Assembly (NCBI GenBank): GCA_028707105.1
Contig: JAQTUY010000032.1
Location: 1-14,678 of the forward strand
DNA: 14,678 bases
Direction: 5' to 3'
Origin: Candidatus Omnitrophota bacterium
GTDB taxonomy: Bacteria > Omnitrophota > Koll11 > Gygaellales > JAQTUY01
The translations under genes and the position numbers were made by a program. The notes beneath the pieces were generated by a model. The model saw only the letters and a list, made by a program, of their open reading frames with translations. It did not search any database and was not told the DNA's origin. Positions 12,101 through 14,678 of the stretch are shown here, one piece after another (positions within the stretch are counted from its first letter, which is position 1; each line of letters opens with the position of its first letter).

Positions 12101-14604
12101 AATGCAGTGGTATTTAAAGTATTCTTCAGCCAAACTGAGGTATGATAAATATTGCCGTCGGAGAATAACTGCGAGAAATCATCGTTCGATTTTATTAACT
12201 GATCCTTGGTAAAAAGCGAGGCTTTCTGCTGTTCAAACGACCTTCTATATAACGGATCGTCGGAGTTCTCGGTTATCAACCCCTTTAATACCCCTTGGAA
12301 TTCCTGTCTTCCCGCGGCATTGTAAAGGCTGTGCAACTGGCCGCCCCTGGCAAACACGCCCAGGTCTTCCTGTGTTTTAATAGTCGAATAAATTTTTGTG
12401 CTCCCTGCATCGACTGAACGGGCAAAGTAATCCTGGTTGCCTCTTAACAGCTTGCTGTATACCCCAAGCTGAGTACCCGTTATGAAATCGGAAAATCCCA
12501 CCTGCGCTCCTTTTTTGTCATAGGTCGCCAGGATAAGATCTTTTGACCAGGCCGAATTACTGACTAACCCGAGAGTAGGCAATCCTAGAACGCCGGCCAT
12601 GGTGCTTGAAGCCTGAATAGACTGCCGGAAATTAGCTACAGCTCCGTAATGGTACATATCGGTGCCGTACTGGACCAGAGCCTGAGGAAACCCAAGATAT
12701 GCGGCATTATAAGACCAATCAAGGGCATTCGAAAAATACATAGCACCGCTGTAGAAATTAGGATCGCGGGCATAATTATAATACCCGCCGGTAATAGTAT
12801 TTAAGCCAGCGTATCTCCAACTCTCCGCGACGCTGCCCATTACCGAACGGAGCAGTGACGCAGAGCCAAAACCTTCCGCCTCCAGGGCGTTTTCTTTACC
12901 TACTTTTAAATCTCCACTTGCGAGTATAGATTTTCCCGCAATCGGAAAAACTACGCCTCTCAAGGCCGCGCTTGCCGTATTTACCAAGAATGCTTCCATA
13001 AAAGGATTCTTGATATTAATGGCTGATTCCAAGCTCGCCGTTCCGTAAGACAACCCGGCCTCGAGTAATCCGCTGCTGATGGCCCTAGCTAAATTCGGAT
13101 CTTGTCCGTAAGAAGTCATTCCGGCGCGCAACGCGGCTCCGACCATAGAGTTATAAGAAGCATCCAGATTGGTAGTGCGCCTCAAAACCTCTTCTGTGCC
13201 GACAGTAATTATATTAGGCAGAATGTTAGAGGTAAAATTAGCTCCCGTGACTTGTCGGAGGCCGCCGCTTAACGAACCGGCATTCAGCGCTCCGGCGGTA
13301 AACATCATCGGGATCGAACCGACAAGGGAAGCTATCGAATCACTGGCTCCCTGTTGGCGAGCTAATTCGCTAACTCCGCTATATACCAGCCCGCTTGCCG
13401 CGCCGGTAAAAGCGCCACCCCAGCTGAATCCGCTGGTTGCAATATTCCCTATCGTGGAAGAGCCGGTGATAAAAGCGCCTGATCCGCCGCTCAATGCACT
13501 TAACCCAAGGCCGCCTACTCCGCCTGCGGCAAAACCAGTGGCAACACCGCTTACAATACGGGTAGTTGTGTTATTCCATCCTGCAATTTGGCCGATATTG
13601 GTTGTCGCTCTATTAATACTATAGAACATCAAATTATTGCTCAGACCCTGGCCTACATGACTTACCGTGTCCATAGTAGGCATATTGTAAGAAAAGTTCG
13701 TACCGCCGTTATATCTAACGCCGCTTAAAACCAGACTCGCGCCGACTGTTATGCCTAGACTGGTCGCCCATTTACCCCAGTCAAAATCTTCTCCGCGGCG
13801 GTTGCGGGCGCCCATTATGCCCTGAGCTTCTTTATCGCTTAATACTGCCTGGACAGCCGCCTTTGCGACCAAGCTGTAACCGGAGAACTCCTGCAGGAAT
13901 TTCTCCGCGGGCAAATAATCTTCTTTATGCTCATCCGCGACATAAACTTTACCATCGGCAACTTTAGTGACCAAAACGTAATGACCGCCGTTCAAATGCG
14001 CGATAAAAGGCGTATTGTCCGCCAGGTCTTCAGGATTGATCTTTACGGGGTATAATTTCAGGCCGAAAAATTCGGAGGTTTTAGACAACGCGAAAAGGGA
14101 ATTCTTGATGACTTCAGGATTGCCTTCGGGTTTTACTACGTCATTGAGGATATCTATGCTTAACGCCATTACCGCGATATCTTGCTCTTCCGCGCGGATG
14201 CCCTTATAAGCCAAAAGGTCATACAATGCCTTGGAACCGCAAGGCCTGCCTTTTAACCAGCTATAGATCTCTTCAATTTTCTCTTTGCTTAAATTTAAAG
14301 GTTTGTCCAATGTTACGGTCAGGTTGGAGGAAAATCTGACGGCATTGACCTGCTTGCCGGAAAGGTCGGTAAGGATGGTTTTAACTGCTAAGGGGATATC
14401 CATGGCCGGGACACTCTGCAGCATAGATGTCGGTGTCAACATGCCGGCCTTGGCTCCGCGCCATAAGACTCTCGGATCGTATTCGATTGCCTGGGCGAAC
14501 TGTTCAGGCAAAAAAACAGCCACTATGACAAAGGCCACGACTCTGATCCAGGCCTTGAAGCCGGACTTGAACCCGTCTTCTGTCTGCGGCTGCAGTGTAT
14601 TCAT
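1..14604 (-). CDS. Giant multidomain exported/membrane protein with C39-like, DnaJ and SecA-like domains (3' end outside window)
   Basis: One uninterrupted frame of 4,868 codons; every codon from 14604 down to 1 was read and none is a stop. Domains in order: signal peptide 1-39, C39-like 105-250, Gly/Ala-rich hydrophobic 273-565, unrecognised 569-1985, second hydrophobic block 1986-2641, J-domain 2642-2702, SecA-like ATPase 2985-3530, helical 3531-4052, Pro-rich linker 4053-4092, membrane hairpin about 4205-4254, helical 4270-4588, second C39-like 4589-4728, Thr/Gly linker 4766-4807. The ATG at 14604 is chosen because a textbook signal peptide follows it and a G-rich ribosome site lies 7 nt upstream. 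The frame stays open upstream to the window edge, but with no ATG, GTG or TTG there, so only a start beyond 14678 could compete. I do not recognise a named family for the whole protein. A fused processing and translocation machine, or a giant surface protein carrying its own handling domains, is inference. Confidence 0.95.
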   Translation of the reverse strand, partial: MNTLQPQTEDGFKSGFKAWIRVVAFVIVAVFLPEQFAQAIEYDPRVLWRGAKAGMLTPTSMLQSVPAMDIPLAVKTILTDLSGKQVNAVRFSSNLTVTLDKPLNLSKEKIEEIYSWLKGRPCGSKALYDLLAYKGIRAEEQDIAVMALSIDILNDVVKPEGNPEVIKNSLFALSKTSEFFGLKLYPVKINPEDLADNTPFIAHLNGGHYVLVTKVADGKVYVADEHKEDYLPAEKFLQEFSGYSLVAKAAVQAVLSDKEAQGIMGARNRRGEDFDWGKWATSLGITVGASLVLSGVRYNGGTNFSYNMPTMDTVSHVGQGLSNNLMFYSINRATTNIGQIAGWNNTTTRIVSGVATGFAAGGVGGLGLSALSGGSGAFITGSSTIGNIATSGFSWGGAFTGAASGLVYSGVSELARQQGASDSIASLVGSIPMMFTAGALNAGSLSGGLRQVTGANFTSNILPNIITVGTEEVLRRTTNLDASYNSMVGAALRAGMTSYGQDPNLARAISSGLLEAGLSYGTASLESAINIKNPFMEAFLVNTASAALRGVVFPIAGKSILASGDLKVGKENALEAEGFGSASLLRSVMGSVAESWRYAGLNTITGGYYNYARDPNFYSGAMYFSNALDWSYNAAYLGFPQALVQYGTDMYHYGAVANFRQSIQASSTMAGVLGLPTLGLVSNSAWSKDLILATYDKKGAQVGFSDFITGTQLGVYSKLLRGNQDYFARSVDAGSTKIYSTIKTQEDLGVFARGGQLHSLYNAAGRQEFQGVLKGLITENSDDPLYRRSFEQQKASLFTKDQLIKSNDDFSQLFSDGNIYHTSVWLKNTLNTTALSQFTYTTKDGAQLDNFPLFSGKQQVMIGGEGGTQANFNAVKLIFGTDKEITVKNIQKYTQDGKPIGGDVAKPISEYSLGATGAFDAYDDKAGNTLLLLSSGVSPQSLNDTQKDVLKAARSTEINYAALAVNKKYSMSPDMWNSYIDNLNFKHPENATAAQINEIKVNAQAQLKEKNIFALNLQTGLSQVTASTYIILSSQQTGPYRFYVEYVKPGKVTVDNEFSNLLNPAFIDDFGISSTLNSGNNLLSSNADMALSPLAASLDGAFSPQQIGKDVLSLGYTELAGDILDKGTTEKETLDLVRPAYIENTGIAALSFLVGDKEPTAFSSKDYNYYNTLFALNKQGVGFYVAEQFLNQAAISKDFDRFSAFASSLYPNLSHTDQEAIFKNAQAILRNKEVGNAAVQKLADEIIRISGSSIPESISIETQILGSENRMYLGNIKQDGVEKLLPADKGLADITDDQKKVVLGLTFNKEQGDHYINADQSLPWFSAPFPLAIDGQMSKPSLGAPQIDKKGNINVAKFEENNPYLAIYRADFALKALNPGESLFSAQKYTVDEKGAYFGYGSGVLNEWSGGAIIDFAKGSNGNPFIYSGNEKDPQAAYLRPVFANRFYVASTATAKNAVDVAEFAVLVGNKGWWKVGPTTERLSEYSPVSKNKAGSFVIEQDNLITSGHIAGVSNLFINNDQGQVRFFASRPDSVRYVANSKNHAVLLGWENLNAKDDKFPVGADTLRNRRLIDGVNRKIVPDNEKTLDVLYRNVANIKELLPADQKTSIRSAIENIDATLRRTNISDDVKKNLETKRENLVSQLDQRDLGFDANIDRYAALWSPFTSEAVSAANQPGVNSYISIKDNSSPLTVALNIGIYSNEIQTVRGRTWSGLNEQLSQARKPTIGSALLMATIPALAISKNWKIQEIEYNANYASQDYQEALIELYPYFTAVEAKVHTQAGKLYQEQLNPYISHVFNKTWLNAGQERLQAYDLTIRLLDGKDLNSSINPLLTVVRNRNYDETRKQLNLGPAFLGGKDNEDPYKLAVYSINHSIDLATRMDMVNKTQEAIKEINKASTIAAENDFKEARKYRGISHLYDTASANTYMGLNYVGDSLRDILDFSVRGWNMVAGGEYGYRLSYNVSREETLQSSVDSKLLGVVDQIEGKNLISGAANDSAFEMVMNGVVLPASILIPAVRAIPGVTGSGTAVALSTKVPQALGETAKALSANAGKMIATGEELALAGGNMAKVASVANKVGGQALNVASKTASSLSKVSPQVYAAAGRSVATIAVNEAVANGVSLAVTGEPIKDARVHALLVVSGVAAGVAPEVASLAKAESSVITKVGATVVSQSALWSETYLLTGIASDGLQGKTPTIETLYLGYTNEQGNYIAGHYTTGLELGAVFGGVMSGAATIANSSRVASFVRNHPVASTAAAGGVGAVTYPFAKTVLDVMSPEHDQNMGFFETLQDNYNPVKSWDNYVRGAVIGLGIGAGFNSGILTGVTRLPQMSAGMSKFTYGAGVGVLSTTGVNAIKGNYWGKENGWQLAGRDTLYGIALGGLSAIYIGKQGSNIVQGLKQYAGAGTPQSTNIPRLKPYTGTGTQPTKAFFNLIDLGEASGSRYLYNQALAGAIDWTVISPAFEVGRGFWGSYAESLGYKADFTLGDLSLAGLLNAAVTGPRSGLVMKPAIGLFQTTTTSSPVLTSGGLVERGVNSAKWTARFIKNIPSQGIKGAVTEASLSMRATILSGLTSSSKTLSALRWADSSIIFMPGFVTGTEKLVNATGMTGGMAEYAKWLPFFMAPNWQPRQGELEAFTKVKNISKILGIDVEKSTVDQVRKQYHKLGLQYHPDRVAGESQKLLAEETFKQVGEAYTEYMALVSDGKIRTPSLSKSYKDSIPAGRRLVVYTGEGRIQQTAKSAIVIPDNASIKTNAQDSSVKGLDANTVSIKTDALDGNKTINTVVISGLTEKFVSPVTQVFLDNQTREAAVKSSLSAEGDLVSAIKNYNSFVPIEGILITGDILWDKNSNKPFVVAESKEGKAFGVSSISGMPKYQGLDLSQAKEMGWQKVNLDTAELKLSQLAQMNSGTGNRSPGSAQGTAFKLSLVPAVQFQTISVENSLTQANIVIEAINNIKAGKPLTEAQAPYRQFAESALAREKFQPANKPSWQHDPYQIASGLIVTALTEKYLKTGKQPQAIIDLQCAGGKTAEALVVARLLVENNPGLKIVFATSKPENIESLVNDPAFKDYNNKIDTNESSLPEAGIKIVSISGLQRLASELKLKGTIIFTDEPQSGFQAPVLVYGDVKGIWNSLPAAEKNKLENFARPIDEKLFKLGLDKLGKDNPRLFIENKRDAQGNPIRDEFAFKSVIEKELIAEFKKSAEAKLSRHSDAELKTLLEGVAYSLVADLGLHYSLEKDNNGKVIGYATRDVRTGEIIPGTIFGDEGMYLNARARMIAVKHHAGMELYSDCVLSKVKSQVSYTDALKQADGFIGFTGTAEGFKETFSKGLKADVYQINPEPDVIPLVNMQLDKGDYSKKAVAKALIGRIFDFAKSEQGKNTNLLIVSCNSAEDLKLAARVIKQQQKGVLKDTAFGKAEVKLVADINGQSKDFGEITRDIQDNPLKTRIVLAQGLYDAVNLAAKSSSGKDARAAIILGNAASTVDIAQAAQRVGITPKAAERRMPGEADFILSIHDKRLTDVEVARLEAAKTPAEVSREILRVADTMLVDANKQNIYRIMESKSKTGEKYSPAEINEVMARLDRTLNWSRDKDMLTTAELSKEVQAASPALVKRFEDRKYIKEGILTNEGKVVLEQVNVLRGLIAPQRQALSSTFNLNIPVTPTYEEAFDIVLQLSEQGAIKFDNTSAQGVERVMAISGVLEQFGIKADIKDAAALISGNDMAQLANFVLGKLPAGSPEYKSVKPYADSLAKLNRKVYAAQTPAETISVLKDLYKVSPKIKDLRMLSVLTSRDQDSTAVDLPIKLLPIFISNLTTKDLESVKEADNFLARLGVDRNNVSVLDLAALATGKSDAAAFLSKAKGLPKPVAYWAKNIANYNELRANLPALWQGKLPAWKSLLFEARLSNLAKSGLMSDLANIEAIIARAEEQGAFKDTGVSKELFTESLIRMEEGFGVSTETVTNRLAAIKEKNIAMEALNIKKEQVMTDLLADTTISVRDWLKAEERTINTLQGDLAKGQIKPIDVQKLLSDKQAWEAKVTPIANNIYENRIKEQTNNTQDKDNKSGPKPPASPMAQPVGAAQIPTSKPQKVWNDGGVNSMPVIGPVFRFFSNFASTPAFGMTKDVQLHQQDGSGRGKDAGPISVAACLAQGAVVAADKSAKRIGELVSVLGKKVVSFGARVGTKSTKIDGGASAAQENKKNAQNKGFTNIIFLGTVAGVVGVAAIINGIATHNTLLLCAGSAFVGVAGAIIGIDTAIGSGSGSVSSITRGGRSLVSKAAGFGGLDAVIPPAKDLAPKKLTPEKRSEIIKTNKEVKTSVQFRRLLVILQPYLKEGTMEKAIALIQTIVNQRREWIEGVAREAYKKAQGDNMSNWFLAESGVDRAIADLCSIMIEQQRFECMEAAINQHVGLILIRVNASENIELKNALVKGLIEIAQTIKTGFEENVRALTTQERRELSQKLSKDIKEERVNQMVMENVRIRESDIDTRVAKKVKEAIARGEADFNADGSVSTLKLYDEFKEEAEKEVRSVAGDYAAMRKQKLSDEARRLIRRLAIPRALKNYLIDKEIGFRSEDFVGLNAKETLDRVIKICRQRHISINPVLYGERDNCAVAALEQVDMLEGVFDENRSIIKINHDGFVNLETLMSYNPNSTAYGAKLEEMVRLYREVSRNIVVAYKTSNGNYHTIRLLDIDERGNVVGYSANDRDNRRAISVPAELLASGVTVIVRNSLRAKEHIKTLKDKTTQEKTEDKFGYTVCARNTNVDTIRTETTTSETTTTETNAPEAKAEANPNETLPGGGEGKGGKGGFDANDNIETIAITYNSDALVENGIQYAAFDANGIFGLDETIRSAIKAIETGKVIDTRSIAKN
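184..309 (-). other. Thr- then Gly-rich low-complexity linker (residues 4766-4807)
   Basis: A Thr/Glu run (TTTSETTTTET, 4769-4779) leads through an Ala/Glu/Asn part to LPGGGEGKGGKGG (4794-4806). It is a disordered spacer about 40 residues after the second C39-like domain. It contains several Gly-Gly pairs of the kind C39 peptidases cut after; whether that happens here is speculation. Confidence 0.75.
421..840 (-). other. C39-like cysteine peptidase domain 2 (residues 4589-4728)
   Basis: The layout parallels domain 1: Cys4608 in RDNCAVAALEQV, His4683 in the strand GNYHTIRLLDID, and Asn4702 or Asp4703 in VVGYSAND as the third residue, closing with VPAELLASGVTVIV. The middle part (AYGAKLEEMVRLYREV before NIVVAYKTSNGNYH) corresponds to the FGLKLYPVKI...PFIAHLNGGHY segment of domain 1. 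The Cys-His gap is 75 residues against 86 in domain 1. It is weaker than domain 1 and could be a non-catalytic relative. Confidence 0.6.
841..1797 (-). other. Charged helical region before the second C39-like domain (residues 4270-4588)
   Basis: Strongly helical, Glu/Lys/Arg-rich sequence with coiled-coil potential, for example ALTTQERRELSQKLSKDIKE and DTRVAKKVKEAIARGEADF. It contains two of the protein's eleven cysteines (4387 and 4398). No family is recognised. Confidence 0.5.
1843..1992 (-). other. Transmembrane hairpin (residues about 4205-4254)
   Basis: Two uncharged hydrophobic helices, IIFLGTVAGVVGVAAIINGI (4209-4228) and LLLCAGSAFVGVAGAIIGI (4234-4252), are separated by a short ATHNT loop. 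A Lys-rich stretch (ENKKNAQNK, 4196-4204) precedes them and an Arg follows at about 4268. By the positive-inside rule both flanks would be cytoplasmic, fitting a cytoplasmic ATPase before it. These are the clearest membrane helices after the signal peptide. Confidence 0.75.
2329..2448 (-). other. Asn/Lys/Pro-rich linker (residues 4053-4092)
   Basis: A disordered-looking segment begins with polar residues (NNTQDKDNKSGPK) and continues as PPASPMAQPVGAAQIPTSKP. It is a hinge between the ATPase/helical part and the following membrane-hairpin part. Confidence 0.7.
2449..4014 (-). other. Long mostly helical region after the ATPase (residues 3531-4052)
   Basis: Rich in Leu, Ala, Glu and Lys with amphipathic helical texture, for example GVERVMAISGVLEQFGIKADIKDAAALI and, near the end, TNRLAAIKEKNIAMEALNI followed by EERTINTLQGDLAKGQ. 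It sits where SecA would carry its helical scaffold and wing domains, but I see no residue-level match. It may be a substrate-contacting or scaffold region; function unknown. Confidence 0.45.
4015..5652 (-). other. Divergent SecA-like superfamily 2 ATPase domain (residues 2985-3530)
   Basis: The order of landmarks follows SecA. HDPYQIASGLI (from 2992) matches the DVQ..GG lead-in. QCAGGKT (3024-3030) is Walker A, VFATSKPENIESL (from 3050) motif Ia, and TDEPQ (3111-3115) motif II. RTGEIIPG (about 3254-3261) with AVKHHAGMEL (3279-3288) corresponds to the HTGR...AVEAKEG segment of SecA. GFTGTA (3315-3320) is the hallmark SecA TGTA; LLIVSCNSAEDL lies around 3389; VDIAQAAQRVGI (3484-3495) is motif VI; and ADFILSIHD (from 3508) matches FYLSMED. 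In SecA these drive ATP-dependent protein translocation. Several catalytic residues are altered: the first Gly of GxGKT is Ala3026, DEVD is DEPQ, GRGTD of motif V is absent, and the last Arg of motif VI is Ile3495. I do not see the SecA wing/scaffold or C-terminal zinc site. A generic SF2 helicase is the alternative. Confidence 0.8.
5653..6498 (-). other. Spacer between J-domain and ATPase (residues 2703-2984)
   Basis: A moderately polar, strand-rich segment with many Lys, Ser, Thr and Val (for example NTVSIKTDALDGNKTINTVVISG). Around 2895-2915 it becomes Ser/Gly/Asn-rich (MNSGTGNRSPGSAQGT), like a loop, and then helical up to the ATPase. I do not recognise a domain. Confidence 0.4.
6499..6681 (-). 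other. DnaJ J-domain (residues 2642-2702)
   Basis: All four J-domain elements are present: helix I with NISKILGID (2643-2651), helix II with VRKQYHKLGLQY (2660-2671), the invariant HPD at 2672-2674, and helix III with EETFKQVGEAYTEYM up to about 2700. J-domains dock on DnaK-type Hsp70 and stimulate its ATPase through the HPD loop. There is no Gly/Phe region or zinc-finger domain, so this is a type III (J-only) arrangement. It follows hydrophobic block 2, and the SecA-like ATPase begins about 280 residues later. Hsp70 is cytoplasmic in bacteria, so this part should face the cytoplasm if the domain is active. Confidence 0.95.
6682..8649 (-). other. Gly/Ala/Val-rich hydrophobic region 2 (residues 1986-2641)
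   Basis: A long run rich in Ala, Gly, Val, Ser and Thr, with helix-like hydrophobic blocks such as VVLPASILIPAV (about 2009-2020), LLVVSGVAAGVAPEVASLA and RGAVIGLGIGAGFNSGIL. It ends near MAEYAKWLPFFMAP, directly before the J-domain. Candidate membrane-spanning or membrane-inserting region that could separate the exported N-terminus from a cytoplasmic J/SecA section. Similar Ala/Gly-rich stretches also occur in the pre-toxin parts of polymorphic toxins, so membrane insertion is not certain. Confidence 0.5.
7327..7404 (-). repeat. Two-copy imperfect tandem repeat, 51-bp (17-residue) period
   Basis: LKQYAGAGT at residues 2401-2409 recurs as LKPYTGTGT at 2418-2426. On the plus strand both copies begin gcgtgcccg, at 7326 and 7377, and stay similar for about 30 bases. 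The composition (Gly, Thr, Pro) suggests a flexible linker that grew by a small in-frame duplication. Confidence 0.75.
8650..9840 (-). other. Charged helical, partly coiled-coil region (residues 1589-1985)
   Basis: Residues 1589-1648 are rich in Glu, Lys, Arg, Asn and Leu with heptad-like spacing (for example RSAIENIDATLRR and KKNLETKRENLVSQL), suggesting a coiled coil. A short hydrophobic segment at about 1728-1743 (IGSALLMATIPALAIS) could be one membrane or buried helix. After it comes more helical sequence with many Tyr and Gln. No family is recognised. Confidence 0.45.
9841..12900 (-). other. Unrecognised central region (residues 569-1588)
   Basis: About 1,000 residues of mixed composition without a motif I can name and without cysteine. 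Aromatic, Gly/Asn-rich strand-like stretches recur, for example GAYFGYGSGVLNEWSGG near 1395-1411, YRFYVEYVKPGKV in the first half, and GNKGWWKVGPTTERLSEYS further on. They alternate with helical segments. This is the texture of extracellular beta-rich modules, but no period or repeat unit is clear by eye. No function is proposed. Confidence 0.4.
12910..13788 (-). other. Gly/Ala/Ser-rich hydrophobic region 1 (residues 273-565)
   Basis: This stretch is dominated by small and hydrophobic residues, for example ATSLGITVGASLVLSG (280-295) and VATGFAAGGVGGLGLSAL around 354-371. Many glycines are spaced as in glycine-zipper helices. Several segments could be weak membrane helices, but Asn, Ser and Thr are scattered throughout, so a soluble or membrane-associated Gly-zipper bundle is equally possible. 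I recognise no named domain. It resembles the second hydrophobic block at residues 1986-2641 in composition only. Confidence 0.5.
13855..14292 (-). other. C39-like cysteine peptidase domain 1 (residues 105-250)
   Basis: The C39 pattern is visible: Cys122 in RPCGSKALYDLL at the start of a helix, His208 in the strand GGHYVLVTKV, and Asp224 in VYVADE, followed by a YLPAEKFLQEFSGYSLV-like closing segment. The Cys-His gap of 86 residues and His-Asp gap of 16 suit a papain-like C39 fold. In the family such domains cleave leader peptides, classically after Gly-Gly, or act as non-catalytic recognition modules. The usual upstream Gln of the oxyanion hole is not obvious, so activity is uncertain. Cys122 is the only cysteine in residues 1-3024, which supports its being functional. 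Transglutaminase-like or another papain-fold family is the alternative. Confidence 0.75.
14488..14604 (-). other. N-terminal signal peptide (residues 1-39)
   Basis: A basic N-region (Lys13, Lys17, Arg21) is followed by a hydrophobic core at about 22-32 (VVAFVIVAVFL). A short polar segment ends in Ala37-Gln38-Ala39, a good type I signal peptidase AxA site. This predicts Sec export of at least the N-terminal part. An uncleaved membrane anchor is the alternative. Confidence 0.85.
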
Positions 14605-14657
14605 TTTATTACCCCCATAAACAGACTGAGAGAGTAAAGCTTCCCCCTTACCCCCAT
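14601..14657 (-). CDS. Possible 18-residue leader ORF overlapping the start of the giant gene
   Basis: ATG at 14657 opens an 18-codon frame, MGVRGKLYSLSLFMGVIK, ending in a TGA that overlaps the giant gene's ATG as ATGA. Such an overlap is typical of translational coupling. The nearest Shine-Dalgarno-like AGGAG (14659-14663) is only 1 nt from this ATG, too close to work well. A second in-frame ATG at 14618 would give a 5-residue version. It may be fortuitous. Confidence 0.25.
   Translation of the reverse strand: MGVRGKLYSLSLFMGVIK
14611..14616 (-). promoter_or_regulatory. Weak G-rich ribosome binding site of the giant gene
   Basis: GGGGGT lies 6-7 nt before the ATG at 14604. It is the only purine block at the right distance and would pair only moderately with the anti-Shine-Dalgarno sequence. 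A stronger AGGAG at 14659-14663 is too far upstream for this start. Confidence 0.5.
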
Positions 14658-14672
14658 TCTCCTGTCTGTTTA
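14618..14672 (-). repeat. 9-bp inverted repeat in the 5' leader (possible mRNA hairpin)
   Basis: TAAACAGAC at 14618-14626 is perfectly complementary to GTCTGTTTA at 14664-14672, with a 37-nt loop. On the mRNA the stem ends just before the GGGGGT ribosome site. The loop holds a further ATGGGGGTAA and an extra GGGGG tract. It may be an operator-like palindrome or a translation-control hairpin. Confidence 0.5.
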
Positions 14673-14678
14673 GGCTTT

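Noticed and set aside
13169..13624. Forward-strand ORF of 151 codons, Pro/Leu/Ala-rich
   Set aside because: It lies wholly antisense to the giant gene in its Gly/Ala-rich region, whose GC-rich codons suppress stops on the other strand. The product looks like low-complexity antisense translation and no ribosome site is evident.
14618..14672. Leader palindrome as a Rho-independent terminator of an upstream gene
   Set aside because: The 37-nt loop is long, the stem is AT-rich and only 9 bp, and no T-tract follows it on either strand.

Overview
The window is almost entirely one gene. On the minus strand a single reading frame runs from an ATG at 14604 to the left edge without a stop: 4,868 codons, more than 500 kDa, and still open at position 1. 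I split the frame codon by codon and found no in-frame stop. The many short forward-strand ORFs are antisense shadows of it. Only the last 74 bases (14605-14678) lie outside the coding region; they hold the 5' leader.

The protein reads as a mosaic. From the N-terminus: a signal peptide; a C39-like cysteine peptidase domain (Cys122, His208, Asp224); a Gly/Ala-rich hydrophobic stretch; about 1,400 residues of unrecognised sequence; a second, longer Gly/Ala-rich hydrophobic stretch; a clear DnaJ J-domain (HPD at 2672-2674); an unassigned spacer; a divergent SecA-like superfamily 2 ATPase (about 2985-3530); a long helical region; a Pro-rich linker; a transmembrane hairpin; a second helical region; a second C39-like domain (Cys4608, His4683); a Thr/Gly-rich linker; and the start of another segment that leaves the window.

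How the parts may work together is inference. The signal peptide and first peptidase domain point to export. The J-domain (an Hsp70 partner) and the SecA-like motor are normally cytoplasmic. The hydrophobic blocks could therefore thread the chain through the membrane, leaving the J/SecA section on the ATP side. Cysteine use fits such a split: residues 1-3024 contain one cysteine, the predicted catalytic one, while residues 3025-4868 contain ten.

The organism is most likely an uncultivated Gram-negative-type bacterium of the Planctomycetota-Verrucomicrobiota-Chlamydiota neighbourhood. Candidate Omnitrophota is my first guess, from memory that this phylum encodes giant exported proteins and from the style of the N-terminus. 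There is no rRNA or housekeeping gene here to confirm it. No tRNA, rRNA, CRISPR array, insertion sequence or integrase was seen.
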